Both the position numbers and the translations under genes were made by a program. Below the pieces are notes generated by a model. It did not search any database. It was not told the DNA's origin and was given only the letters and a program-made list of their open reading frames with translations. Shown here piece by piece: positions 1-12,878 of a DNA stretch of 34,542 bases. The number at the start of each line of letters is the position of its first letter. Position 1 is the stretch's first letter. The stretch spans positions 1 through 34,542 of the forward strand of contig JAJZBW010000004.1 of NCBI GenBank assembly GCA_021798745.1, read 5' to 3'. This DNA comes from Actinomycetes bacterium. Lineage in GTDB: Bacteria > Actinomycetota > Acidimicrobiia > Acidimicrobiales > Bog-793.

Positions 1-507
1 TCAGCGAGCGGTCGCCCCCGCCGCGTCGAGCCGGGCGCGGGCGCGCTGGGCGGCCGCGGCGGGATCGTCGGGTGCGAGCATCGCGAGCATCGTCGCCCCG
101 CCGTGCTCGGCGGCCCGCTGCGCACCGTCCTGTCCCGCCGGAGTGGACGGAGCGGTCCCGTGGTCGGAGGCTCCGGCGGACTCCGCTCGCTCGAGCGCCC
201 GCCGGGCACGCTCGACGTCGACCCCGCTCCCGAGCTCCGCGACCCCTGCGAGGATCTCGAGCGCGTTCGCGTCCTGGTCGAAGTGGACGAAGCCGCCGTG
301 CACGGCGACCCGCACGACGGCACCCTCGTCGGCGCCGCCCTCGGTCGTGAGCCGGACGACGGTGATCCCCGCGCCTCCGACGAAGTCCTCGTGGTGCGCG
401 AGGAACGCGATCTCCCCCCCGTCGGTGCGCATCGAGGCTTCGGACACCTCGCCCGAGTACAGGACGCGCTCGGGCGTCACGAGCTCGACGTGGAAGGGCG
501 TCGCCAT
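1..507 (-). CDS. atpC: F1Fo ATP synthase subunit epsilon
   Basis: Epsilon subunit of the F1 central stalk, which couples rotation to catalysis and can inhibit ATP hydrolysis. The N-terminal beta-sandwich (about residues 1-90) is recognisable from its opening 'FHVELVTPERVLYSGEV' and the following GGEIAFLAHH segment. The C-terminal helical part is unusual: after the first helix (about 97-110) there is an Ala/Gly/Ser/Thr-rich stretch (about 111-136) before a second short helix, so the protein is 168 aa where about 120-140 is usual. The ATG at 507 is preceded by AAGGAG five bases upstream. It is the last gene of the atp operon, 46 bases after atpD. The stop codon is the first three bases of the window, so the gene is complete. 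Identity is secure from sequence and position. Confidence 0.95.
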   Translation of the reverse strand: MATPFHVELVTPERVLYSGEVSEASMRTDGGEIAFLAHHEDFVGGAGITVVRLTTEGGADEGAVVRVAVHGGFVHFDQDANALEILAGVAELGSGVDVERARRALERAESAGASDHGTAPSTPAGQDGAQRAAEHGGATMLAMLAPDDPAAAAQRARARLDAAGATAR

Positions 508-553
508 CGGGGCTCCTTAGCTCTCGTGAGGTCTCGTTCCGTGACGCGCCCGC

Positions 554-5441
<4,888 letters not shown>

Positions 5442-5443
5442 GC

Positions 5444-5953
5444 TCAGACCGCCTCGGACTCGGCGGCGTCGATGGCCTGCGCGATCAGGTGGTGGTGCGT
5501 CGCCGGGTCGAGCTCCGCCTCGACGACCGCCTCGGCGGCCGCCACGACGAGAGCGGCGATCCGGGCGCTCACCTCGTCACGAGCCTGCGCCCGCGCGAGC
5601 TCGACCTCGACGGCCGCCCGAGCGACGAGGCGCGCGCGCTCCTCGTCCGCCCGGCGTCGCCCGTCCTCGACGAGCTGCGCCGCGCTCTCCCGGGCCTGCG
5701 CGACGATTGCCTCGGCCTCGGAGCGCGCCGACTCGAGCTCGCCGCGCCGCGCCGCGACGAGCCGGTCGGACGCCGCACGAGCCTCGTCCCCGGCCGCGAG
5801 CTGGGAGCGGATGGCCGCCTCCTGGCGGTTCATCGCGGCGCGCAGCGGAGGGAGGACCTTCCTCACGACGAACAGCACGACGAGCGCGAGCCCGACGAGC
5901 TCGAGCACGTAGGAGAGCCCGAAGTTGTCGACGGCCGCGAGCACGGCGCTCAC
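5444..5953 (-). CDS. atpF: F1Fo ATP synthase b-type subunit (second copy, adjacent to delta)
   Basis: Peripheral-stalk b subunit: one N-terminal membrane helix (about 14-31, LSYVLELVGLALVVLFVV) followed by the RKVLPPLRAAMNRQEAAI junction and a long charged, Ala-rich helix to about residue 150. At 169 aa it has normal length. The GTG start at 5953 overlaps the stop of the upstream b-type gene (GTGA), and its stop is two bases before atpH. It is the second of two consecutive b-type genes. By position (b, b-like, delta) it corresponds to the b part of the mycobacterial b-delta fusion, so the two products probably form a heterodimeric stalk; that is inference. I cannot say which copy is orthologous to single-copy AtpF. 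Confidence 0.9.
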   Translation of the reverse strand: MSAVLAAVDNFGLSYVLELVGLALVVLFVVRKVLPPLRAAMNRQEAAIRSQLAAGDEARAASDRLVAARRGELESARSEAEAIVAQARESAAQLVEDGRRRADEERARLVARAAVEVELARAQARDEVSARIAALVVAAAEAVVEAELDPATHHHLIAQAIDAAESEAV

Positions 5954-6510
5954 CGCTCCTCCTCGCCGTGGCCCGCAGAGCGCGCTCGGGAGACGACGGC
6001 CTCGATGATCCCCTGGTGCCGGTCGCCGTCGACCGGCGACCCGACGACTCCCGCGGCCGCGGCGACGGCGAGCTCGCCCATGCGCGCGAGGAGGGCCTCC
6101 TCGACGCTCCGGCGCTCGGCCTCTATCCGGGGCCGGGCCTCGGCGAGCAGGGCCGCGTGCTGCGCGAGCCCCTCCGCCCGGGCGGACTCGTGGAGCGCGG
6201 CGGCCTCGGACCCGGCTCGCTCCACGACCGCACGCGCCTCGGCACGTGCGGCCTCGAGCACCTGCCGCCGCTCGCCCGCGAGACGCTCCGCCTCGGCGTG
6301 CCCCTCGTCGCTCGCGTCCATCGCCGCGCGCACCGTCCGGGCGCGCTCGTCCATCGCCCCGCGAAGCGGGGGGAGGATGAACTTCGCGACGACCCCGAGG
6401 ACGACCACGAAGAGCAGGAGCTCGGCGAAGAACGTCCCGTTCGGTACGAGGAAGATCGAGGCGGTCGTCACGGCGTGGGCCAGCGGGTCGCCCGGGGCAC
6501 CGACGGGCAT
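5950..6510 (-). CDS. atpF: F1Fo ATP synthase b subunit (first copy)
   Basis: Peripheral-stalk subunit with one membrane helix (about 28-45, FFAELLLFVVVLGVVAKFI), the PPLRGAMDERARTVRAAMD junction typical of b subunits, and a long Ala/Glu/Arg helix that reaches about residue 165. It is 186 aa long. The N-terminus before the membrane helix (MPVGAPGDPLAHAVTTAS) is periplasmic-type and short; a later start cannot be excluded. ATG at 6508-6510 lies 9 bases after the atpE stop. Its stop overlaps the start of the second b-type gene. It takes the usual position of atpF directly after the c subunit. Confidence 0.93.
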   Translation of the reverse strand: MPVGAPGDPLAHAVTTASIFLVPNGTFFAELLLFVVVLGVVAKFILPPLRGAMDERARTVRAAMDASDEGHAEAERLAGERRQVLEAARAEARAVVERAGSEAAALHESARAEGLAQHAALLAEARPRIEAERRSVEEALLARMGELAVAAAAGVVGSPVDGDRHQGIIEAVVSRARSAGHGEEER

Positions 6511-6519
6511 CGCGTCTCG

Positions 6520-6780
6520 CTACTTCTTGTAGAGGACGAAGACGAACAGGGCCATGAACACGAGGTTGATGAAGTACATGGCCTCGACGAGCCCGACGAT
6601 GATGAACATGATCGTGAACAGCCGACCCTGCGCCTCGGGCTGTCGCGCGACTCCCGCGATCGTCTGGCTGCCCGCGAGCCCGTCGCCGATGGCCGCGCCG
6701 ATGGCACCGCCGCCGAGCGCGAGCCCGCCGCCGACCATCGCGCCGGCGAGCTGGATCGCCTGCTGGGTGGTGTCTGCCAT
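6520..6780 (-). CDS. atpE: F1Fo ATP synthase subunit c
   Basis: Proteolipid of the rotating c-ring. The 86 aa protein forms a two-helix hairpin: a Gly-rich first helix (about 11-34) and a second helix (about 54-83), joined by the polar loop ARQPEAQGR at about 45-53. The ion-carrying carboxylate is Glu66 in GLVEAMYF. The residue after it is Ala, without the Ser/Thr seen in sodium-type rings, so I infer proton coupling. The ATG at 6780 has AGGAGAAA about 7 bases upstream. It is separated from atpB by 74 bases, the longest gap within the Fo genes. A strong ribosome site here fits the high copy number of c. Confidence 0.97.
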   Translation of the reverse strand: MADTTQQAIQLAGAMVGGGLALGGGAIGAAIGDGLAGSQTIAGVARQPEAQGRLFTIMFIIVGLVEAMYFINLVFMALFVFVLYKK

Positions 6781-6854
6781 GAGTGTTTCTCCTGTGGGCT
6801 AGGTGGTCGAAGACGGATCGCTGCGGCTGTCCGGGGCGCGGTGGTGGCGACCGG

Positions 6855-7586
6855 TCAGTGCCCGCCCGCGACGGCGGACTCGAAGTAGAGGATCGTGAGG
6901 AGGGCGAAGATGAACGCCTGCACGGGACCGACGAACAGTCCGTCGAACAGCTTCCACACCACGTCGAGAACGGGGATCGGGGCGATGAGCTTGGCGGGGA
7001 GCAGGTCCGCGATCAGCACGAGCATGAGCCCGCCCGAGAAGATGTTCCCGAAGAGCCGGAGCGTGAGCGTGATGGGCTTCGTGATCTCCTCGATCACGTT
7101 GATCGGGAACAGCGCAGGGAACGGGCGGAAGTAGTGCCCGATGTAGCTCTTCAGCCCCTTCGTCCGGATCCACGTCGCGTGGACGAGGATGATCACGAAC
7201 ACCGCCATGGCCGCAGGGAAGTTCACGTCGCTCGTGGGGGGCGGGAGGTACTGCGGGTTGTGACCCGTCGGGAGGAACTCGAGCGCGTTCGCGACGAGGA
7301 TGAGGAGGAACAAGGTGAGCGCGAGAGGCACGATGGGCCGGCCCGCGTCCCCCATCGAGGACTCGACCTGGCTCTCGACACCGTGCACGATCGTCTCGAA
7401 CGCGAGCTGGAGCTTGCCGGGCACTCCGGAGGTCACCTTCGCCCGCACCGCGAACCCGATCCCGATGACGATCAGCCCCGCGACGACGGTCGAGAAGATG
7501 TCGTCGACGTTGAAGGTCATCCCGAGGAAGTGGCGCGTGATGTGGTCCCCGACGGGGATCGTGACGGCGAGCACGGGGGCGCTCAT
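6855..7586 (-). CDS. atpB: F1Fo ATP synthase subunit a
   Basis: Integral-membrane subunit a, providing the proton half-channels against the c-ring. The 243 aa protein has the conserved arginine Arg177 in TLRLFGNIFSGG, plus membrane helices at about 30-48, 88-105, 126-141, 183-195 and 222-237. The start ATG at 7586 overlaps the atpI stop (ATGA). The frame is open well upstream but that extension is antisense to atpI. The N-terminal 'PVGDHITRHFLGMTFNVDDI' is extracytoplasmic-type. Order atpI-atpB-atpE is canonical. Confidence 0.97.
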   Translation of the reverse strand: MSAPVLAVTIPVGDHITRHFLGMTFNVDDIFSTVVAGLIVIGIGFAVRAKVTSGVPGKLQLAFETIVHGVESQVESSMGDAGRPIVPLALTLFLLILVANALEFLPTGHNPQYLPPPTSDVNFPAAMAVFVIILVHATWIRTKGLKSYIGHYFRPFPALFPINVIEEITKPITLTLRLFGNIFSGGLMLVLIADLLPAKLIAPIPVLDVVWKLFDGLFVGPVQAFIFALLTILYFESAVAGGH

Positions 7587-8008
7587 GCGCTCAGCCCCGC
7601 CGCGCCCTGCTTCAGGATCGACCGCACGAGGCTCGCGATGAGGAGGAAGTAGAACACCGCGATGCCTCCGGCCGCGCCGAACCCGACCTGGATCGAGGCG
7701 AGGAGGAGCCCGATCACGACGACGGTCGTGATCCCGAGCCGCGCGAGCGTCTGCGAGGCGAGCACGCGCTTCGGGTTCGCGACGGCGCGCTCGTTCACCC
7801 GTGCGACCGACGCGGTCACGAGCCGGATGTTCACGAGCCCGAGCGCGAGCCCGACGCACGCGCCGAGGCCGACGAGGGCGTGGCCGAGAAGTGCGCTCAG
7901 CCCGAGTGCGACGACACCGACGCCGATGCCGGCGAGCACCGTCCTCCGGAGAAGGCGCGTGATCTCGGGCAGCGGAAGTTGCTCGAACAGGGCAGCGAGT
8001 CTGTCCAT
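7583..8008 (-). CDS. atpI: AtpI-like membrane protein
   Basis: A 141 aa protein with four hydrophobic segments (about 24-38, 40-63, 92-108, 112-127), the pattern of the AtpI/Unc1 family that assists c-ring assembly or stability. Between segments two and three there is a basic loop (ARVNERAVANPKR). Sequence conservation in this family is poor, so the call rests on topology, size and position directly before atpB with an ATGA overlap. The ATG at 8008 has only a weak purine-rich upstream segment (GACGAGAG). A 67-base gap containing a short hairpin separates it from the preceding AtpZ-like gene. Confidence 0.8.
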   Translation of the reverse strand: MDRLAALFEQLPLPEITRLLRRTVLAGIGVGVVALGLSALLGHALVGLGACVGLALGLVNIRLVTASVARVNERAVANPKRVLASQTLARLGITTVVVIGLLLASIQVGFGAAGGIAVFYFLLIASLVRSILKQGAAGLSA

Positions 8009-8040
8009 CTCTCGTCTCGATGACGCTCGGCGCGTCCGCT

Positions 8041-8056
8041 CCCCGTCGAGACGGGG
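8041..8056 (-). other. Short perfect hairpin between the AtpZ-like gene and atpI
   Basis: CCCCGT and ACGGGG form a 6-bp perfect stem with a 4-base loop in the 67-base gap. No T-run follows on the minus strand, so full termination is doubtful. It may instead attenuate or mark an RNA processing point. Seen directly; function unknown. Confidence 0.35.
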
Positions 8057-8075
8057 CCGGCGGCGCTGCAGGCTC

Positions 8076-8285
8076 CTACAGGTACCTCTTGATCTTCACG
8101 TAGCTGGCCGCCGCGGCGGCGACCAACCCTAGCCCCAGACCCGCGAACGTCACCACCGAGCCCGAGCCGGTCGCAGAGCCTAGCCAGTATCCGCCTCCGA
8201 CACCGAGTGCGATGCACCCGGCGACGGTCGCTCCGAGACCGATCAGGTCCGTGGCTTTCGGACCAGAGCTCGGGTCCTCCGCCAC
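8076..8285 (-). CDS. AtpZ/AtpI-family small membrane protein
   Basis: Small protein of about 69 aa with two hydrophobic segments (GATVAGCIALGVGGGYWLG and VVTFAGLGLGLVAAAAASYV) and a basic C-terminus (KIKRYL). This is the layout of the AtpZ-type 'F0F1-ATPase subunit' family that precedes AtpI in many atp operons. Start choice is uncertain. GTG at 8285 lies 7 bases after the WecA stop with GAGAGTAGG upstream; an in-frame TTG at 8324 would give 82 aa and overlap wecA by 32 bases. I prefer the GTG because it has the better upstream site. Family assignment is from topology and position, not from a diagnostic motif. Confidence 0.7.
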   Translation of the reverse strand: MAEDPSSGPKATDLIGLGATVAGCIALGVGGGYWLGSATGSGSVVTFAGLGLGLVAAAAASYVKIKRYL

Positions 8286-8292
8286 GAGCGGC

Positions 8293-9702
8293 CTACTCTC
8301 CCACCTCGCCGCCGTCGCCGGCAAGACGAGGGGAGCCGAGCGCGTCCCCCCGGCCGCTGGCCGCGTCCCGCGGACGCCCTCGGCCGCGTCGGTGCAGGTG
8401 ACGGCGGTGTGCCCGGCGGCGGGGTGCGGTGAGGTCGCGCTCGCCCGCGACCGCGACGCCTGCCGCGCCGCTCACGACGACCGTGATGGGAGCGCCCGGG
8501 CCCCCGCCCGCCCGACCCGGCTCGCCGACCCGGGCCGCTCCCCCCGGCTCGGAGGGCCCGAGGGGCTGCGCGCGGCGTCCGGGTCGGAACACCGTGTAGA
8601 GCCCGACCACGAGGGACGACACCGCGAACGGGACGACGACGTTCGCTCGCGAGTCGAACACGGGAACGAGGGCGAACGCAGAGAGGAGGGCCGTCCACGC
8701 CCACAGGATGAGAACGGCCCGACGGTGCCCGTGCCCGAGGCGCACGAGCCGGTGGTGGAGGTGCCCGAGGTCGCGCTCCGCGACGCCCGTGCGACGGACC
8801 GTGCGACGGACGATCGCGAACGCCGTGTCCACGATCGGAACCCCGAGGATGAAGAACGGGATGAACAACGGGGCGAACCGGAAGAACGTGAGCCCGCTCA
8901 CGTCGTGCTGCCCGGCGACCGTCGGACCGCCTGCCGAGTTCGTCGTGCGCCCCCCGATGACCATCGTCGCCGCGGCCATCAAGAGCCCGAGGAACAGTGC
9001 TCCGCTGTCTCCCATGAAGACGCGCGCGGGGTGGAAGTTGTGCGGGAGGAACCCGACGCACAGCCCGCACGCGATCGCAGCGGTGAGAGGTCCGAGCTCG
9101 TTCGTCCCCGCCGTGAGGTCCCCGAGGTGCACGAGCTGCAGCCCGTAGACGCAGAGCGCGCCCGACGCGATCCCGACGATCCCCGCAGCGAGGCCGTCGA
9201 GCCCGTCGATGAGGTTCACCGCGTTCGCCATCCCGACGACCCACAGCGCGGTCACGAGGGGGAGCACCGAGGGCGTGAGCGCGATGATCCCCGACACGAA
9301 CGGGATCTTGAACCAGTACATCGTGACGCCGAGGAACACGAGGATCATGGCCGCGAGGACCTGGCCCGCGACCTTCGCGGGCGCAGAGATGTTCCGGACG
9401 TCGTCGACGAACCCGACCCCGAAGGTCACCACGGCCGCGAGCACGAGCCCGAGCGGCTCGGAGGAGCCCGTGAAGATCCCCTGGAGGCCCGCGAGGCGCG
9501 AGGCGACGGCCATGGCGACGACGAACGCGACGACCATCGCCGCCCCGCCGATCGTCGGGGTGGGTCGGACGTGGACCTTCGCCTCGCCGGGCGCCGCGAC
9601 GGCCCCGATCCGGAACGCGACCCTCCGCAGCGGGAAGGTGAGGACGAACGTCGTGACTGCGGCGACCGCGAAGACGATGGCGTAGTCGCCGTACGCGATC
9701 AC
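8293..9702 (-). CDS. wecA: WecA/Rfe-like undecaprenyl-phosphate sugar-1-phosphate transferase
   Basis: Polytopic membrane transferase of the glycosyltransferase-4 (MraY/WecA/TagO) family, which moves a UDP-sugar phosphate (commonly GlcNAc-1-P) to a polyprenyl phosphate to start cell-envelope polysaccharide synthesis. Visible motifs: VDDVRN with Asp100-Asp101, NLIDGLDG at 163-170, FMGDSGA around 229-235 and HLHHRL at 314-319. About ten hydrophobic helices fit. The GTG start at 9702 overlaps the glyA stop (GTGA). Residues from about 375 to 469 form a Gly/Pro/Arg-rich tail not seen in the core family. In Mycobacterium the equivalent gene (rfe) also precedes atp genes. The exact sugar is not readable from the sequence. 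Confidence 0.9.
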   Translation of the reverse strand: MIAYGDYAIVFAVAAVTTFVLTFPLRRVAFRIGAVAAPGEAKVHVRPTPTIGGAAMVVAFVVAMAVASRLAGLQGIFTGSSEPLGLVLAAVVTFGVGFVDDVRNISAPAKVAGQVLAAMILVFLGVTMYWFKIPFVSGIIALTPSVLPLVTALWVVGMANAVNLIDGLDGLAAGIVGIASGALCVYGLQLVHLGDLTAGTNELGPLTAAIACGLCVGFLPHNFHPARVFMGDSGALFLGLLMAAATMVIGGRTTNSAGGPTVAGQHDVSGLTFFRFAPLFIPFFILGVPIVDTAFAIVRRTVRRTGVAERDLGHLHHRLVRLGHGHRRAVLILWAWTALLSAFALVPVFDSRANVVVPFAVSSLVVGLYTVFRPGRRAQPLGPSEPGGAARVGEPGRAGGGPGAPITVVVSGAAGVAVAGERDLTAPRRRAHRRHLHRRGRGRPRDAASGRGDALGSPRLAGDGGEVGE

Positions 9703-10997
9703 CGAACGGCGCTCGCTCGCTCGCTCGCCGGGTACGGGTCGAACCGCGCGCAGAGCTCGGTGACCTCGGACCGCACCTGCGCGACGACCCGCTCGTCCGA
9801 ACGCCCGCGCAGCACCCGCGCGAGGAGCGCGCCGACCGCGCGCATCTCGTCCTCGCCCATCCCCGCGGTCGTCTCCGCGGGCGTGCCGAGGCGGAGCCCG
9901 CTCGTCACGAACGGCGAGCGCGGGTCGTCGGGGATCTGGTTCCTGTTGCACGTGATCCCCGCACGGTCGAGGACCTCCTGGGCCTCCTTGCCCGTGAGCT
10001 CGGGGTCGAACGCGCGGAGGTCGACGAGGACCTGGTGGTTCTCGGTCCCCCCGGAGACGAGCCGGAAGCCCTCGTCGGCGAGCGAGGCGGCGAGCGCCGC
10101 GGCGTTGCCCACGACCTGGGCCGCGTAGCGCGCGAACTCGGGCCGCGCCGCCTCGCCGAACGCGACGGCCTTCGCCGCGATCACGTGCTCGAGGGGACCT
10201 CCCTGCAGACCGGGGAAGACCGCGGCGTCGACGGCCCGAGCGTGCTCCTCCCCACAGAGGATCGCCCCGCCGCGCGGACCCCGGAGGGTCTTGTGGGTCG
10301 TGAGGGTGACGACGTCCGCGATCCCGACTGGGCTCGGGTGCGCACCGCCCGCGATGAGACCCGCCGGGTGGGCGGCGTCGAACATGAACAGGGCACCGAC
10401 CTCGTCCGCGATCTCCCGGAACGGCCGCGGGTCGATGACCCGCGAGTACGCGGTCGTGCCCGCGACGAGGAGCCTCGGACGCTCCGTGCGCGCGAGGTCG
10501 CGGAGCTGGTCGAAGTCGATCCTCTCGCCGGACCCGTCGTCCGCGGCCGGGGTCACCCCGTAGGAGACGAAGCGGTAGCTCTTTCCCGTGATGCTCACGG
10601 GGGAGCCGTGCGTGAGGTGCCCGCCCTGGTCGAGCCGCATCGCGAGGATCGTGTCCCCGGGCTCCACGAGCGCGAGGTACGCCGCGAGGTTCGCGGACGC
10701 CCCCGCGTGGGGCTGCACGTTCGCGTGCGCGGCGCCGAACAGCGTCCTCGCGCGCTCACGCGCGAGGCTCTCGACCTCGTCCGCGAACACGTTCCCCCCG
10801 TAGTACCGGCGGCCCGGGTAGCCCTCGGAGTACTTGTTCGTGAGCACCGACGCCGTCGCCGCGAGCACGGCGCGGGACGTGAAGTTCTCCGAGGCGATGA
10901 GCTGCACGGTCGAGCGCTGCCTCTCGAGCTCGGAGGCGAGGATCGCAGCGACCTCGGGGTCACCGGCGAGAGCGTCGTCGGCGTCGGGGCTGTTCAC
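9699..10997 (-). CDS. glyA: Serine hydroxymethyltransferase
   Basis: PLP enzyme converting serine and tetrahydrofolate to glycine and methylene-THF, the main one-carbon source. The 432 aa protein has the N-terminal LIASENFTS motif, [13 protein letters not shown], and the PLP lysine Lys236 in [14 protein letters not shown]. The cofactor aspartate lies in [11 protein letters not shown], where the usual AHIAGL/AHVAGL reads AHPAGL, a mild variation. GTG at 10997 overlaps the rpiB stop (GTGA) and has GAGGAGG upstream. Length is normal (about 415-430). The frame extends further upstream, but only antisense to rpiB. It lies in the rpiB-glyA-wecA coupled trio. Confidence 0.96.
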   Translation of the reverse strand: MNSPDADDALAGDPEVAAILASELERQRSTVQLIASENFTSRAVLAATASVLTNKYSEGYPGRRYYGGNVFADEVESLARERARTLFGAAHANVQPHAGASANLAAYLALVEPGDTILAMRLDQGGHLTHGSPVSITGKSYRFVSYGVTPAADDGSGERIDFDQLRDLARTERPRLLVAGTTAYSRVIDPRPFREIADEVGALFMFDAAHPAGLIAGGAHPSPVGIADVVTLTTHKTLRGPRGGAILCGEEHARAVDAAVFPGLQGGPLEHVIAAKAVAFGEAARPEFARYAAQVVGNAAALAASLADEGFRLVSGGTENHQVLVDLRAFDPELTGKEAQEVLDRAGITCNRNQIPDDPRSPFVTSGLRLGTPAETTAGMGEDEMRAVGALLARVLRGRSDERVVAQVRSEVTELCARFDPYPASERASAVR

Positions 10998-11437
10998 GTG
11001 GCCTCCTCGAGTGTCGCGATCTTGTCTACCCGCCGCTTGTGCCTCCCGCCGAGGAATCTCGCCGCGAGGAACGCGGCGAGCGCGTCCGCCGCGACGACCG
11101 GGCCGACGACCCGGGAGCCGAAGCACACGACGTTCGCGTCGTTGTGACCGCGGGCGAGGCGAGCAGAGCTCACGTCGTGCACCACGGCCGCGCGCACCCC
11201 GGGGACCTTGTTCGCCGCGATCGCGATCCCGATCCCCGTCCCGCACACGCACACCCCGAGATCCGCCTCCCCGCGCGCGACGGCACGCCCGACGGCAGCC
11301 CCGAAGTCCGGGTAGTCGACCGGCTCCTCCCCGTCGGTCCCGAGGTCGGCAACGTCGTGCCCTGCGCCCGCGAGCTGGCCGACGAGCTGCTGCTTCATCG
11401 CGAAGCCGGCGTGGTCCGATCCGGCCGCGATCCGCAC
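10994..11437 (-). CDS. rpiB: Ribose-5-phosphate isomerase B
   Basis: Interconverts ribulose-5-phosphate and ribose-5-phosphate in the pentose phosphate pathway. The 147 aa protein shows the RpiB/LacAB signature: GSDHAG at 6-11, the catalytic-type Cys65 in CGTGIG, and [10 protein letters not shown]. The start is GTG at 11437; a -10-like box ends eight bases upstream, leaving no room for a ribosome site, so the mRNA may be leaderless or nearly so. It is the first gene of the long minus-strand run leading into the atp genes. Its upstream flank is only about 47 bases before an insertion sequence begins. Confidence 0.94.
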   Translation of the reverse strand: MRIAAGSDHAGFAMKQQLVGQLAGAGHDVADLGTDGEEPVDYPDFGAAVGRAVARGEADLGVCVCGTGIGIAIAANKVPGVRAAVVHDVSSARLARGHNDANVVCFGSRVVGPVVAADALAAFLAARFLGGRHKRRVDKIATLEEAT

Positions 11438-11445
11438 GGCAGGCG

Positions 11446-11451
11446 ATTCTA
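11446..11451 (-). promoter_or_regulatory. Putative -10 box of a leaderless rpiB promoter
   Basis: On the minus strand TAGAAT (pattern TANNNT) ends 8 bases before the rpiB GTG. No good -35 is seen at 16-18 bases. Similar boxes stand 6 bases before the GTG starts of prfA and the ABC ATPase gene. Actinobacteria use many leaderless mRNAs; the assignment here is inference. Confidence 0.45.
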
Positions 11452-11485
11452 ACGGCTGGAGGGTGGAGCGTCCCTGGCGACGCCT

Positions 11486-11542
11486 GTTGCCTCACGTCAA
11501 ATCCTCCGGGAACGATGATTCGTTGCCTCACGTAAAAGCTCC
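11486..11542. repeat. Left IS end: two direct copies of the terminal motif
   Basis: The outer copy (11486-11507) and inner copy (11522-11542) share GTTGCCTCACGT and a terminal CTCC, spaced 36 bases start to start. They face inward and are probably transposase-binding sites. The transposase stop codon (11497-11499) lies inside the outer copy, so both copies overlap coding sequence. Confidence 0.8.
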
Positions 11543-12747
11543 GGACGATCCGTCTTCACGAAGGCGCGGTTGACGGCCCGCTGCGGTGCGGCGGTCTTCG
11601 CGAGCGCGAGGCGTTCGAGCTGGCCACAGAGCCGGGCGATCTCTCGTTGCAGCTCGCCCGGGTGGAGGCCGTTGCGGCTCCGGGTGAGGGCGGCGCGCTT
11701 CGCCGGGCTGAGCACCCCGGAGGCGAGCACCCGCTCGTAGGGCGTCTTTGCGGCGTCGTGGCGCTTGAGGACCTTCGCGCCGACCCGGGTGCGGCTGACG
11801 AGCTTCTGCTGCGCGAGGAGCAGGTTCGTGAACCGGCCGTCGAGCGCGAAGATCCTGTTCAAGAGCGCGAGCTCGGCCGGGCTGTCGAAGCGCAGGTAGC
11901 CGACGAGCTCGCGGACGTGGGTCCAGTTCTTCTGCTCGACGTACGCGCCGTCGTTCTTGTTGCCGGGGCGGCTCCTCGTGAAGGTGATCTTCTTCGCGAC
12001 GCAGTAGTCGAAGAGGTCGGCGTTGATGAACTCCGAGCCGTTGTCCGAGTCGATGCCGAGGATGGGGAAGGGGAAGTGCTCCGACGCGTGGTCGATCGCG
12101 GCGAGGACGTGGACGGCCGCCTTGTTCGGGACCGAGCGGTTCACCGTCCAGCCGGTCGCGACGTCGGTCATCGTGAGGGTGAAGCAGAGCTCGCCGAAGC
12201 TGTTGCCACCCTCGTGGCCGACGAGGTCGATCTCCACGAACCCGGGGACGGCTTCGTCCCACTCCGACCAGGTGCGGATCGGGATCTGAGACTTGAGGAG
12301 CGAGCCGGGCTTGGTGTGGCTCCGGCCCCGGAACTGCGCGAGGACCTTCGCGCCCTGGAGCCGGCGGTCGATCGTCGCCGCGCTCATCCTCACGAGCAGC
12401 TCGGCCTCGTCGTCGCTGAGCTCGAGCTCGCCGTCACGGCGGAGCAGCGGGACGAGGACGGCGAGCATCGGCGCGAGGCGCTTGCCGGCCGGGGCCCGGG
12501 CGACCCGCCAGCACAGCTCGAGGGCGGAGACGACTCGGGTCGAGTACACGGGCGTACGCGCGCTGCGCACCGACACGACGCGCAGCTCGCCGGCGTCGCG
12601 CAGCTTCGCCCTCGCGTAGTCCCGGTGCCAGCCGGTGAGCTCGACGAGCTGGTCGAGGAGCGCGCTCTTCTCCGACCGGGACCCGCGCCGATACGCCGCG
12701 GCCATCTTGTTCGTGACCGCGCGTCGCTCGCCCATCGAAAGCTCCAT
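11497..12747 (-). CDS. IS transposase, integrase-core DD35E type
   Basis: A 416 aa transposase. The N-terminus (about 10-60) is an HTH-like DNA-binding part ([18 protein letters not shown] ... [12 protein letters not shown]). The retroviral-integrase-type core has Asp174 ([12 protein letters not shown]), Asp235 ([10 protein letters not shown]) and Glu271 ([10 protein letters not shown]), with exactly 35 residues between the second Asp and Glu. All three catalytic residues are present and there is no frameshift, so the enzyme may be active. The ATG at 12747 is taken as start; an internal ATG five codons on is possible. The last 14 codons run through the left terminal repeats. Proteins of this type are common in actinobacteria and often labelled 'integrase'. 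Confidence 0.9.
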   Translation of the reverse strand: MELSMGERRAVTNKMAAAYRRGSRSEKSALLDQLVELTGWHRDYARAKLRDAGELRVVSVRSARTPVYSTRVVSALELCWRVARAPAGKRLAPMLAVLVPLLRRDGELELSDDEAELLVRMSAATIDRRLQGAKVLAQFRGRSHTKPGSLLKSQIPIRTWSEWDEAVPGFVEIDLVGHEGGNSFGELCFTLTMTDVATGWTVNRSVPNKAAVHVLAAIDHASEHFPFPILGIDSDNGSEFINADLFDYCVAKKITFTRSRPGNKNDGAYVEQKNWTHVRELVGYLRFDSPAELALLNRIFALDGRFTNLLLAQQKLVSRTRVGAKVLKRHDAAKTPYERVLASGVLSPAKRAALTRSRNGLHPGELQREIARLCGQLERLALAKTAAPQRAVNRAFVKTDRPELLREATNHRSRRI

Positions 12748-12778
12748 CGATCTGGCGTAGCCGAGCCCTCACCCAGGC

Positions 12779-12834
12779 GGAGGTATTACGTGAGGCAACG
12801 AACCCGGCTACGCGGAGGTTTCTGATGAGTCAAC
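12779..12834. repeat. Right IS end: two inverted copies of the terminal motif
   Basis: The inner copy (12779-12799) matches the left inner copy at nearly every base, including ACGTGAGGCAAC. The outer copy (12814-12834, ending GATGAGTCAAC) is more diverged. The inner-to-outer spacing of 35 bases matches the left end, so the end architecture is symmetrical. Confidence 0.78.
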
Positions 12835-12866
12835 GCGCGACGGGGCGCGCGCGCGGCCGCGACGGT

Positions 12867-12872
12867 TAGCAT
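12867..12872 (+). promoter_or_regulatory. Putative -10 box of a leaderless promoter for the ABC transporter
   Basis: TAGCAT ends 6 bases before the GTG start at 12879, placing the expected start point at the initiation codon; no ribosome site fits in between. No -35 is apparent, and the -35 zone lies only about ten bases inside the IS boundary. Confidence 0.45.
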
Positions 12873-12878
12873 CGCCCG

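Larger units (their letters stand above)
11484..12836 (-). mobile_element. Insertion sequence with doubled terminal motifs
   Basis: The element comprises one DD35E transposase gene framed by imperfect inverted ends. Each end carries two copies of a motif reading GTTGCCTCACGT followed by an A-rich and CTCC segment: 11486-11507 and 11522-11542 on the left, and (inverted) 12779-12799 and 12814-12834 on the right. The inner copies are nearly identical, while the outermost right copy is the most diverged. Exact boundaries are approximate to a few bases. It sits between rpiB and the ABC transporter and disrupts no visible gene. I cannot assign the ISfinder family with certainty; the integrase-like transposase suggests the IS481/IS3-related or ISNCY groups. 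Confidence 0.8.

Noticed and set aside
11495-11500. Outward-facing TTGACG in the left IS end as a hybrid promoter for rpiB
   Set aside because: The rpiB -10 box is 43 bases away, and nothing resembling a -10 lies at 16-18 bases.
9699-11531. Minus-strand frame of 610 codons as a glyA fusion
   Set aside because: Serine hydroxymethyltransferase similarity begins at the GTG at 10997. The rest is a shadow of rpiB and the IS end.
11477-12842. GCGACG on both sides of the IS as a 6-bp target duplication
   Set aside because: It would place the ends asymmetrically with respect to the terminal motifs, and such a hexamer is common by chance in this GC-rich sequence.
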